A stretch of 53,610 nucleotides of DNA from Clostridia bacterium (GTDB taxonomy: Bacteria > Bacillota > Clostridia > Lachnospirales > Bianqueaceae), in assembly GCA_900764045.1 (NCBI GenBank), contig CAAFMN010000033.1:1-53610 (forward strand). The letters are read 5' to 3'. Every line of letters begins with the position of its first letter. The stretch's first letter is position 1. Of the stretch, positions 46,380 through 53,610 are shown in pieces. The notes below the pieces were generated by a model, which ran no database searches, was not told where the DNA came from, and was given only the letters and a program-made list of their open reading frames with translations. The position numbers and the translations under genes were made by a program.

Positions 46380-49300
46380 ATGAAAAAAAGATTGTTAAGT
46401 GCCCTGCTGGTTCTGTTGCTCTGCATGAATCTTATGCCTATGACAGTGTTTGCGGCTAGCGTCCCGGACGATCTGACCTTTGATATTTCAGAGGGTAGTG
46501 TTATCGTTGAAGACGGAAGCGAGACGGGGAAGGTCAAGATTACTTACGGAGAAGGACAGATGCTTGACAATGTGGATCCGCGGCAGGAGATGACTGTCAC
46601 CGGTTCAACGACCAACACCGGCAATGAGGTCCAGATTAAAACAAACACACCGCTGAGAATCGCAATCCAGGATCTTTATATGGATAAAAGAACAATGAAC
46701 ATCGATTCCGGCAACAGTGGCTGCGGTACGATCTGTTTGAATTATACGGATGCTGCGGACGTCACTTTGGTGCTGAAAGGGGATAATAAGCTGATTGCCG
46801 GATGGGATAAGGCAGGAATCAGCGTTCCGGCCGGCGCCAGACTGACCATCGAAGGAGAAGGTTCTTTATACGCCAAGGGATATGACAGCACCGGCACAAG
46901 CTACCTTGAAAGACCCGGTGCCGGAATCGGCGGTGATTCGTCAACGGACTGCGGTACGATCATCATCAATAGCGGAACCATTGAAGCGGTAGCGGATTAC
47001 TATGCGCCGGGAATCGGAGGCGGCGGAATGAGAGTTGCCGGAAGCGTAGCCGGCGGAAATGGCGGTACCATTATCATAAACGGCGGTACGGTCACGGTGC
47101 GCGGCGGTAAGTATGCGGCGGACATCGGCGGCGGATATAAATCCACAGACCCCGGTACGCTCAGCGGCAGCAGCGACGCTTGGATCGACGCGCCAAATAC
47201 TTGGCTGGATCATACCAATCTCAATGCTTTCCTGAACGGCGTGGTTTTCGGAGATGTCGTATTGACGAGGGACAGAACGGTCGAGAGTCTTACAGTCCCG
47301 GACGGTACGAGTTTAACTATTCCGGCAGGTAAGACGCTGACGGTGACCGGAACGCTGAAAATAACCGGCTTTGCTGTGATTGAGGGAGACCTGAGCGTGG
47401 CAGAGGGCGGTACGCTGGAAAAATACGATCCTACGCAATATGTTCCGGTACTGGACAGTAGAACCAATGATAGTGTGACGATCCAGGCTGTCAGCGGGAC
47501 CGACGTGCAGTATGGGTATAGTATCGACGGCAGTGAACCGGCCAATTGGCAGGACAGTTCTGTTTTCACAGGTCTTACACCTTCTACGCAGTATACATTT
47601 TTTGTGAAGGTATTGCGTGAGGACGCATATTATTTGGCCGGGGTAAGCACGGGACTGCAGGTGCACACATTGCCGCATGTGGTTGAGGCATGGTCTGCGG
47701 AGGGGGAGGAGAACCACAAGGGCTTCTGTACTCTGTGCCAGAAGGATCAAGTAGAAGCTCACAGGTTCGTCAGTCATGGAGTCCAGACTTCGGCCACCGG
47801 CGCGACGTATGAGCAGTGGATCTGTTCGGACTGCGGTTATGAAAAGCAGGTGTATGATACTTCGTCGTCGTTGACATTGAAATTGGAAGACAGCTGGGGA
47901 GACGGCTGGGAGGGAGCACAGCTTCTGATCCGGCGGAATGGGCAGCTTTGGCAGTCACTGACGCTGGAAGACGGCCGAATGGAAACAGTATATCTCCCTT
48001 ACGCAGAGGGTACAGGATATTCCTTCTGGTGGAAGAGCGGGAAGCACGACGAAGAAATCAGTCTGACGATCACAGGCGCTAATCAGGACGATCCGATTTT
48101 GGACAAATACAATTTCTCTAATGTAGATCTGCGGGTTCCCTTCCTTCAGCTGAACACCGGAGATTATACGGATGTTTTCGCCGCAGTGGATGAGATGCCG
48201 ACCGTCCTCTCCGGTTATACCGTGGAGAGTGTGCAGGCATACCAACAGTCCTTGCAGAAGGTAATGGACGCAGCCAATTGGGAGCTGCCAGGCACGCGGC
48301 AGGCAGAGATCGATCAGCTCGCGGCGGATATCCGCGCGGCAACCGCACTGTTAAAATTGGATACATCCGATGAGACAACGGGACGGTTTGACCTCTCGGT
48401 GGCACAGTCGGACCTCTATATTACCGAAACAGGCTGGCGCTGGGGTGAAGATGGCAGTGAGACCGCATATACGGGCGCTTACCTTCTGGTAGGCAGATCC
48501 AATGACTACCGTGTCATTGTGGAGAGCGGTGATATTTCCATTTCAATCTTTGAGCTGTATTTGATCAGAACATACAAATCGCCCTTTACGATTTGCAGCG
48601 GCGCATCGGTCCGTTTGACAGTATTGGGTAAGAATGAACTGCAGAATACGGAGGAAGACGATGATACGGCCGGATTGAATGTTCCGGATGGAGCGGAACT
48701 GATCATTACGGAGCAGAGTACGGGGAGCCTATATGCGTACAGTGATGAGGATGGCGCAGGAATCGGAGGGAATAGAAGAGAAAAATCCGGCAGCATTACG
48801 ATTAACGGCGGCGTGATCACAGCAGTCAGCGGAGATGACGGCGCGGGTATTGGCGGAGGATACAGGGGAGATTCCGGACCGATCACGATTAACGGCGGTG
48901 TGATCACAGCGATCAGCCGTGATGACGGCGCAGGCATTGGCAGCGGCTATAACGGCACTTCCGGACCGATTACGATCAATGGTGGTATCGTTACCGCGCA
49001 GAGTGACGAAGGCAAGGCCTTTGGCGCGGCGCCGGATCTGAGCGGTTACACGGCCTACGCATGGCGGCTCTCCGAGACAGACCCGTATCGCCAAGATACA
49101 TTTACGTGGAAGGATACAGATACCTATACCGAGCTTCTGCCCGTCTATAGTGTAACTTTTGATACGGATGGCGGCAGCGCAGTACAGTCTCAAAACGTAA
49201 TTTACGGTAAGATGGCTGCCGCACCCGCGGATCCGATGAAGGCTGGTTATATCTTCGATGGTTGGTATAACGGGGATACAGCGTATAATTTCGACTTGCC

Positions 49301-50159
49301 TGTGATGGTGCCCCTGACGCTGATAGCACAATGGACGCGTTGCGACCATACCGGCAGTACGGCGAAGCCCACTTGTACCGATTCCGCGATTTGTACAGTG
49401 TGCGGAGGTACGATGGACGCACTGGGACATTCCCTTGTGTGGCGGAGTGGGAATGGGCAGTACTGGCAGGAGTGTGAAAACTGCGATTATGAAACGGTGA
49501 AGAAAGCGATCCCTGAGATCACGATCAACGGTGCGGATCAGGTTTGCCGCACGCAGGATTATAAGTTTACCTTTACACTACCGGAAGATTGTAAAAAACC
49601 GACCTATGGCTATGACGTTATGGGGATGCTGGGCGACGGAGGATTGACGCCTACTGTAACGGATGGTGTGTATAGCGGTGAAGTTACAACGGCTTCCTAT
49701 TATGACGCGGAAAGCTTTAAGGTAATAGTAGAAGCGGAAACGGCGGAAGGCTTTGTAATCCATGCGGAAAAGGCTGTAACGATCGTAAATGGGCACGCAG
49801 GAGGCAAGGCAAGCTGTAAGGATAAAGCCACATGTGAAATCTGCGGCGAGGAATACGGTACGCTCGACCCGGCAAATCACTCCGACCTCAAGTATTTCCC
49901 GGCAAATGCGGCGACCAAGAAGGCCGAGGGTAATACTGAATATTGGTATTGCAGCGGATGCGATAAGTATTTCGGAGATAAGGACGCAGCGAAAGAAATT
50001 AAAAAAGCCGATACTATAACGGAGAAATTGAAAGACGATCCAAAATCCCCGCAGACCGGCGACACAAGCTGTTTTGCCTTGTGGATTTCCCTGCTTCTTG
50101 TCAGCGGCGGCGTGATCATTGGTGCGGCAGCCGTAAGCAAAAAGAAAAAGGCCAATTAA
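46380..50159 (+). CDS. Sortase-anchored (SPQTG) modular surface protein
   Basis: A 1259-residue exported protein: signal peptide (residues 1-26, ending FAA), two beta-solenoid-like regions rich in GAGIGG...ITINGG repeats (~160-270 and ~785-880), a fibronectin-like segment (~355-435), an InlB B-repeat (~923-985, SVTFDTDGG to GYIFDGWYNGD), and C-terminal repeats. The end has SPQTG (1223-1227), a membrane helix and KKKKAN, a cell-wall sorting signal of the (S/N/P)PxTG type used by class B sortases in clostridia. Six CxxC pairs occur (CTLC, CSDC, CTVC, CENC, CEIC, CSGC). The solenoid parts resemble the Cthe_2159-type carbohydrate-binding fold. Probable role: adhesion or glycan binding. Single-gene unit with strong promoter and terminator. 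Confidence 0.9.
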   Translation: MKKRLLSALLVLLLCMNLMPMTVFAASVPDDLTFDISEGSVIVEDGSETGKVKITYGEGQMLDNVDPRQEMTVTGSTTNTGNEVQIKTNTPLRIAIQDLYMDKRTMNIDSGNSGCGTICLNYTDAADVTLVLKGDNKLIAGWDKAGISVPAGARLTIEGEGSLYAKGYDSTGTSYLERPGAGIGGDSSTDCGTIIINSGTIEAVADYYAPGIGGGGMRVAGSVAGGNGGTIIINGGTVTVRGGKYAADIGGGYKSTDPGTLSGSSDAWIDAPNTWLDHTNLNAFLNGVVFGDVVLTRDRTVESLTVPDGTSLTIPAGKTLTVTGTLKITGFAVIEGDLSVAEGGTLEKYDPTQYVPVLDSRTNDSVTIQAVSGTDVQYGYSIDGSEPANWQDSSVFTGLTPSTQYTFFVKVLREDAYYLAGVSTGLQVHTLPHVVEAWSAEGEENHKGFCTLCQKDQVEAHRFVSHGVQTSATGATYEQWICSDCGYEKQVYDTSSSLTLKLEDSWGDGWEGAQLLIRRNGQLWQSLTLEDGRMETVYLPYAEGTGYSFWWKSGKHDEEISLTITGANQDDPILDKYNFSNVDLRVPFLQLNTGDYTDVFAAVDEMPTVLSGYTVESVQAYQQSLQKVMDAANWELPGTRQAEIDQLAADIRAATALLKLDTSDETTGRFDLSVAQSDLYITETGWRWGEDGSETAYTGAYLLVGRSNDYRVIVESGDISISIFELYLIRTYKSPFTICSGASVRLTVLGKNELQNTEEDDDTAGLNVPDGAELIITEQSTGSLYAYSDEDGAGIGGNRREKSGSITINGGVITAVSGDDGAGIGGGYRGDSGPITINGGVITAISRDDGAGIGSGYNGTSGPITINGGIVTAQSDEGKAFGAAPDLSGYTAYAWRLSETDPYRQDTFTWKDTDTYTELLPVYSVTFDTDGGSAVQSQNVIYGKMAAAPADPMKAGYIFDGWYNGDTAYNFDLPVMVPLTLIAQWTRCDHTGSTAKPTCTDSAICTVCGGTMDALGHSLVWRSGNGQYWQECENCDYETVKKAIPEITINGADQVCRTQDYKFTFTLPEDCKKPTYGYDVMGMLGDGGLTPTVTDGVYSGEVTTASYYDAESFKVIVEAETAEGFVIHAEKAVTIVNGHAGGKASCKDKATCEICGEEYGTLDPANHSDLKYFPANAATKKAEGNTEYWYCSGCDKYFGDKDAAKEIKKADTITEKLKDDPKSPQTGDTSCFALWISLLLVSGGVIIGAAAVSKKKKAN
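48747..49007 (+). repeat. Three in-frame 87-bp tandem repeats in the surface protein gene
   Basis: Three consecutive units of 29 codons start at 48747, 48834 and 48921. Each encodes (D/E)DGAGIG followed by a variable loop and S(G)PITINGG(V/I)(I/V)TA. They probably add turns to a beta-solenoid and could expand or contract by slippage. Confidence 0.9.
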
Positions 50160-50163
50160 ATAT

Positions 50164-50198
50164 ACGGCGGCTATCTCGAATGGTAGCCGCCGTTGTTT
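50164..50198 (+). terminator. Intrinsic terminator after the surface protein gene
   Basis: ACGGCGGCTA pairs with TAGCCGCCGT (loop TCTCGAATGG) and is followed by TGTTTTG. Confidence 0.85.
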
Positions 50199-50211
50199 TG
50201 AGAGATTGTGT

Positions 50212-50556
50212 TTATAAAGTTTTGCCTCCCCTTTTACGGAACTTCAGATATTCCATAAAGAGACGGACTTCATGAAGCTCCTCTGCCGACATATTCTGTA
50301 CGTCATAACAGAGAGGAGAGGGTTCCGGGACAGACGGAGCCGCGGAAGGCTTGCCGGTCAGGAGATACTCCATGGATACATTATAAAGGCAGGCGAGCTT
50401 GTAGAACAATTCTATATCCGGAATACGCCGACCGGTTTCATAATGAGAATATGCCTGAGGGCTGATACATAGCTGTTCTGCCGCGTATTTTTGACTATAG
50501 CCATACTTCTCGCGTAAAGTTCGAATTCGGTTCTTCAGTTCTTCGTACATAACCAT
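50212..50556 (-). CDS. XRE family transcriptional regulator
   Basis: A 114-residue protein with an N-terminal Cro/CI helix-turn-helix (residues ~6-65): IRTLREKYGYSQKYAAEQLC, ISPQAYSHYETGRRIPDIEL and LYNVSMEYLLTGK. A Pro-rich linker and a short helical C-terminus (NMSAEELHEVRLFMEYLKFR) follow, probably for dimerisation. Start at 50556 behind GGGAGGAG. It lies between the surface protein gene and the LCP gene, convergent with the former; target genes are unknown. A TGATA-N4-TATCA dyad in its leader suggests autoregulation. Confidence 0.92.
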   Translation of the reverse strand: MVMYEELKNRIRTLREKYGYSQKYAAEQLCISPQAYSHYETGRRIPDIELFYKLACLYNVSMEYLLTGKPSAAPSVPEPSPLCYDVQNMSAEELHEVRLFMEYLKFRKRGGKTL

Positions 50557-50575
50557 GCATCTCCTCCCGTCATAT

Positions 50576-50589
50576 TGATACGTATATCA
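50576..50589. promoter_or_regulatory. Possible XRE operator
   Basis: TGATA-CGTA-TATCA, a dyad with perfect 5-base arms and 4-base spacer, sits 20 bases upstream of the XRE start codon. This is typical of Cro/CI-type operator size. Confidence 0.4.
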
Positions 50590-50700
50590 CTCTCTATTTT
50601 ATCATATTTTACATGCAAAAAATATGTTTATCCTTAAAGTATGATGGGTATATACAAGTTGTATGTTCACGGATGCGATAAGACATGCGGGCGCCGTATC

Positions 50701-50729
50701 TTGACAAATGCCTGAAATCATCATATACT
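50701..50729 (+). promoter_or_regulatory. Promoter for the LCP-FMN reductase-GNAT run
   Basis: Perfect TTGACA and TATACT with a 17-base spacer, 31 bases before the GTG start of the LCP gene. Confidence 0.8.
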
Positions 50730-50760
50730 AAAGAAAATATAGTGAAGGGGGTTCTTCTGC

Positions 50761-51762
50761 GTGATATCCGAAAAGAAGAAAAGTAAAGCCCTGATCGTGT
50801 CCATTGTGGCGGCTTCTGTAATTCTGGTCTTGGTGATTCTTGCGCTGGCAGTGTTGGGCTATGTGTATTTTCGGCTGAATAGCATCAAGAGAATTCCGAC
50901 AGTGCAGACAAGTTCCGTAGAGGAGAATTTTGAAAGGGACAGCATCGGAGACAACTCCGTGGAGGTGTTAAAGCCGGAGGATGTGACATGGTCACGGGAA
51001 GAGTCCGGGGCGGATTCCGATGAATGGCTGCTGTCCAATCCGAATTGTATCAATATTCTGCTGATCGGAATTGACGGCCGGGGATATTCCGGACGGTCCG
51101 ATACGATGATTTTGTGTACTTATGATCGCGAGAAAAAGACTGCGACCATGACCTCTTTTTTGCGGGATTTGTATGTTCAGATTCCGGGATACAGCGACAA
51201 TAGACTTAACGCAGCCTATGCCTTTGGAGGAATCGAGCTTCTGGATGCGGCGATGGAGACGAATTTTGGCATTCGGGTAGATGGACATGTGATGGTGGAT
51301 TTTGATACGTTCCCGCAGGTGATCGACGCTTTGGGCGGTGTGGATATCACATTGACACAGGCGGAATCGGACTATCTGAGTTTGTCCGGGGCCGGTGAGT
51401 ATCATATGGATGGAGAGCTGGCGATGCTGTATGCCCGGATTCGTTATATCGATAGCGATTTTGGACGGACAAACCGTCAGAGAACCCTGCTGAATTCTCT
51501 ATTTGAGAGATTTAAAAAGCTAAGCTGGGGAGAGATCGCCGGTGCGGCCAATCAGGTACTGGATCTGGTCTATACGGATATGGATGCCGGTACGATTCTG
51601 TCCTATGGAAGCGAAGTGATGGGACTGCAGGAGATCCGGCAGATGCATGTGCCGGAGGATGGCGAGTATAATGATGCCTATATCAATGAGATGATGGTTT
51701 TGGTACCGGACCTGGAACAGATTCATGACAGGTTGGGACGGGAGTTATTTGGAAGGGAGTAA
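50761..51762 (+). CDS. LytR-CpsA-Psr (LCP) family protein
   Basis: A 333-residue protein with a basic N-terminus, one membrane helix (residues ~10-35), a linker, and an exported LCP domain from ~95. Family motifs are INILLIGIDGRG, SDTMILCTYDREKKTATMTSFLRDLYVQIPG (with catalytic Asp and Arg positions), NRLNAAYAFGG, LGGVDITL, LAMLYARIRYID and DFGRTNRQRTLL. LCP enzymes attach teichoic acids or capsular glycans to peptidoglycan from polyprenyl-phosphate carriers. Translation starts at a GTG behind AAGGGGG. It is followed five bases later by the FMN reductase gene. Confidence 0.94.
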   Translation: MISEKKKSKALIVSIVAASVILVLVILALAVLGYVYFRLNSIKRIPTVQTSSVEENFERDSIGDNSVEVLKPEDVTWSREESGADSDEWLLSNPNCINILLIGIDGRGYSGRSDTMILCTYDREKKTATMTSFLRDLYVQIPGYSDNRLNAAYAFGGIELLDAAMETNFGIRVDGHVMVDFDTFPQVIDALGGVDITLTQAESDYLSLSGAGEYHMDGELAMLYARIRYIDSDFGRTNRQRTLLNSLFERFKKLSWGEIAGAANQVLDLVYTDMDAGTILSYGSEVMGLQEIRQMHVPEDGEYNDAYINEMMVLVPDLEQIHDRLGRELFGRE

Positions 51763-51767
51763 AAAAG

Positions 51768-52391
51768 ATGAAAGTATTATTGGTGAATGGAAGTCCGAAT
51801 AAAAACGGCAGCACACATCGGGCACTGCAGGAGGTCGCGGCCGCTCTGGAACAGGAAGGGGTAGAGACAGAGATCTTCTGGGCCGGCAGAGATCCGATTG
51901 CCGGATGTATGGGCTGCGGAGCCTGCCGGAAACTGAAGCGCTGTGTTCATGAGGATGTGGTGAATCAGCTGGTTGAAAAGGCCAAGGAAGCCGATGGTTT
52001 TATCTTCGGATCGCCAGTACATTATGCGGCAGCCTCCGGAAGCATCACATCTTTGCTGGATCGAGCTTTTTATAGCGGTGGCCGGTTTTTCCGATATAAG
52101 CCGGGCGCGAATGTTGCCTGCGCAAGACGGGCCGGAACATCCGCTACATTGGATCAGCTCAACAAATATCTGACGATCAACCATATGCCGGTGGTTTCCT
52201 CGCAATATTGGAACGAAGTACACGGCAATTCTCCCGCTGATGTAGAGCAGGACCTGGAAGGCATGCAGATTATGAGGACGCTGGGGCGGAATATGGCCTG
52301 GCTCTTGAAATGTATCGAGGCAGGTGCCAAAGCGGGCATTCTGCCGCCGGAACCCAAAGAAAAACATCAGATGACCAATTTTATCCGATAA
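51768..52391 (+). CDS. NAD(P)H-dependent FMN reductase / iron-sulfur flavoprotein-like
   Basis: A 207-residue flavodoxin-fold protein. MKVLLVNGSPNKNGSTHRAL is the FMN phosphate loop, and GSPVHYAAASGSITSLLDRAFYS matches the flavin ring contact. A cysteine cluster C-MGC-GAC-RKLKRC (residues ~47-60) resembles the Fe-S or disulfide site of iron-sulfur flavoproteins. The physiological electron acceptor is unknown. It starts five bases after the LCP gene and shares its transcript. Confidence 0.92.
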   Translation: MKVLLVNGSPNKNGSTHRALQEVAAALEQEGVETEIFWAGRDPIAGCMGCGACRKLKRCVHEDVVNQLVEKAKEADGFIFGSPVHYAAASGSITSLLDRAFYSGGRFFRYKPGANVACARRAGTSATLDQLNKYLTINHMPVVSSQYWNEVHGNSPADVEQDLEGMQIMRTLGRNMAWLLKCIEAGAKAGILPPEPKEKHQMTNFIR

Positions 52392-52422
52392 GTCATCCTG
52401 GGATAGAGAGGAATCTTTCTGT

Positions 52423-52908
52423 ATGATCATTAGAAATGCAACAATGCAGGATCTGGAACAGATAGCGGCGGTAGAGGCTGAATGCTTTCCGGCAGCCGAG
52501 GCAGCGACGCGAGAGGAATTCCAAGCAAGAATTCAGTCTTATGGCGATCACTTCTGGCTGATGTTTGAGGGAGAGAAGCTGATTGCGTTTGTCGATGGGT
52601 TCGTGACCGACGAGGCCGATCTCACGGATGAGATGTATGAACGGGCTTCTATGCACAACGCAAATGGCGCTTGGCAGATGATCTTTGGCGTGAATACAAT
52701 CCCGGAATACCGCAGACAGGGTTGTGCGGCCGCACTGCTCCGGCGAGCGGTGGACGACGCGAAAAAGCAGGGAAGGAAGGGACTGGTGCTGACCTGTAAG
52801 GAGGCATTGATTCCGTATTATTCCAGATTTGGATTTGAAGATGAGGGGATATCCGACAAATCCGTACATGGGAATGTTGTGTGGCACCAGATGCGGCTGA
52901 CTTTTTAA
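52423..52908 (+). CDS. GNAT family N-acetyltransferase (AANAT-like)
   Basis: A 161-residue acetyltransferase. IRNATMQDLEQIAAVEAECF is the usual start, FGVNTIPEYRRQGCAAALLRRAVDDAK is motif A with the acetyl-CoA loop (RRQGCA), and YYSRFGFEDEGIS is motif B. The early ECFPAAEAAT and central GDHF segments resemble arylalkylamine acetyltransferase-like members. Substrate unknown. Start behind GAGAGGAA; likely the last gene of the LCP run. Confidence 0.92.
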   Translation: MIIRNATMQDLEQIAAVEAECFPAAEAATREEFQARIQSYGDHFWLMFEGEKLIAFVDGFVTDEADLTDEMYERASMHNANGAWQMIFGVNTIPEYRRQGCAAALLRRAVDDAKKQGRKGLVLTCKEALIPYYSRFGFEDEGISDKSVHGNVVWHQMRLTF

Positions 52909-52962
52909 ACGCAGCTCATTGATCTTCGTATACTTATCATCCCTCTACCCAATATTTTATGA

Positions 52963-52991
52963 TTGCAGAATATTCAGAATAATGATACAAT
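52963..52991 (+). promoter_or_regulatory. Promoter for the nuclease-like gene
   Basis: TTGCAG and TACAAT with a 17-base spacer, 24 bases before the TTG start. Confidence 0.65.
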
Positions 52992-53014
52992 ATCTCTCGT
53001 AAGGAGGGATATTG

Positions 53015-53610
53015 TTGTTTCCAGTGATTTATTTTCTTTTTGTCACCGCCAAATGCCTTTCGTACCGCGGTTCCTGGAGCTTATCTCACAAGCGCCATAC
53101 TAACGGGCATATGTATTATTACAAGCAGACCGGCAATAAGACCTGCTATGTGCGTCGCAGGGACGAATCTCAGGTTTTAGCCGAATATAAAGAACGGCAG
53201 AAGTGGCGCCAGGAGCGCAAGAATCTCAACCAGCAGTTGATGAGTCTATCCCCGGCCGAGCGCCGCGAAGCCCGCCAGCAGATGAAATTATATCAGGAGC
53301 TTGGACTTGAGAAACTACCCCTGGATAAGGATGTATCCTTTGATGGGACAGTTCTCGATTCCAGGGCGGAGATCATTCTCTATGAGTTTTTGAAAAATCT
53401 AGGTATTGTGACCGAGCATAACTGCCCGATTGATTCTGGATCCTATAGTTATTGGCCCGATTTCACATTCACCATCAATGGCAAAAGAATGTATCTGGAA
53501 CACATGGGCAAATTAGATGATCCCCGATACCACCGCAAGCAGGTCGAAAAGGTCAAAAACTACAAAACCCATGACATCCGGCTCGGCGAAAATCTGATCA
53601 TCACAAGCTC
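53015..53610 (+). CDS. PD-(D/E)xK nuclease-like protein, cut by the window end
   Basis: The first 198 codons of a gene that continues past the window. AAGGAGGG lies 6 bases before a TTG start (another TTG directly precedes it). After a short hydrophobic start and a basic, Arg/Gln-rich helical region (residues ~50-105), the sequence reads FDGTVLDSRAEIILYEFLKN, then YWPDFTFTINGKRMYLEHMGKLDDPRY. The order E...PDF...LEH(M)G fits the restriction-endonuclease-like core (Glu, then D, then ExH in place of ExK) seen in several DNA helicase-linked and standalone nucleases. Codon use is less GC-biased at third positions than neighbouring genes, hinting at acquisition. Family and function remain open because the rest is missing. 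Confidence 0.6.
   Translation, partial: MFPVIYFLFVTAKCLSYRGSWSLSHKRHTNGHMYYYKQTGNKTCYVRRRDESQVLAEYKERQKWRQERKNLNQQLMSLSPAERREARQQMKLYQELGLEKLPLDKDVSFDGTVLDSRAEIILYEFLKNLGIVTEHNCPIDSGSYSYWPDFTFTINGKRMYLEHMGKLDDPRYHRKQVEKVKNYKTHDIRLGENLIITS

Noticed and set aside
48747..49007. CRISPR-like array
   Set aside because: The repeats are directly adjacent in-frame 87-bp coding units within a surface protein gene, with no spacers. No CRISPR array or cas gene is seen anywhere in the window.

Overview
The window looks like chromosome of an anaerobic Gram-positive clostridium, most likely a member of the Lachnospiraceae (Bacillota). This is inferred from strong AGGAGG-type ribosome binding sites, consensus -35/-10 promoters with 17-bp spacers, and gene content: MecA, SecG-RNase R-SmpB, DegV, DUF951, LytR-CpsA-Psr, a PPi-type phosphofructokinase, a membrane pyrophosphatase, a TnpW relic and a sortase-type surface protein. 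I cannot name the genus. Base composition is close to half GC.

Layout. 0-2.8 kb: the edge of a mobile element (TnpW-like gene) abuts a minus-strand redox cluster (LysR, MerR, flavodoxin, carboxymuconolactone decarboxylase, DUF4405). Four of these five genes are broken, three of them by loss of an internal piece with both ends kept. 2.8-6.1 kb: GNAT, DUF1015, tRNA-Ser, and a cobalamin-riboswitch-controlled pair (DUF4430 protein plus ECF S component). 6.1-14.4 kb: a pseudo-hydrolase, ispE, a sulfatase and a P1 peptidase in one run; then gluconate 5-dehydrogenase, ilvE, a YdcF protein, a decayed condensation-domain gene and VanZ. 14.4-19.6 kb (minus): Rrf2 regulator, a DUF1538 membrane protein coupled to a double-PII protein, and a divergent membrane pyrophosphatase. 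19.8-27.7 kb: alkyltransferase-like protein, D-amino acid transaminase, GH28, a double subtilase and a histidine-kinase-like pseudokinase containing a 34-bp perfect palindrome. 27.8-28.6 kb: seven tRNA genes. 28.7-46.2 kb: small proteins, a sialidase-like BNR protein, phosphoesterases, argH, a metal-site-less M15 lipoprotein, degV-yfcE-hpt, secG-rnr-smpB, PPi-PFK, mecA, an MBOAT/DHHW acylation pair, and a PurA homologue with altered substrate-pocket residues coupled to an unknown protein. 46.4-53.6 kb: a 1259-residue SPQTG-anchored surface protein, an XRE regulator, an LCP ligase, an FMN reductase, a GNAT and a nuclease-like gene cut by the window end.

How the genes work together. A pyrophosphate theme links the membrane pyrophosphatase with PPi-dependent phosphofructokinase. 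Sugar-acid and glycan use is represented by GH28, gluconate 5-dehydrogenase, the sulfatase and the BNR protein. Envelope biology is represented by LCP, MBOAT/DHHW, VanZ, YdcF, the M15-like lipoprotein and the surface protein. The least described units are (i) the PurA-like gene with its overlapping partner, (ii) the DUF1538/tandem-PII pair, and (iii) a set of enzyme homologues (alpha/beta hydrolase, M15 peptidase, histidine kinase) that have lost their catalytic residues but keep intact reading frames.
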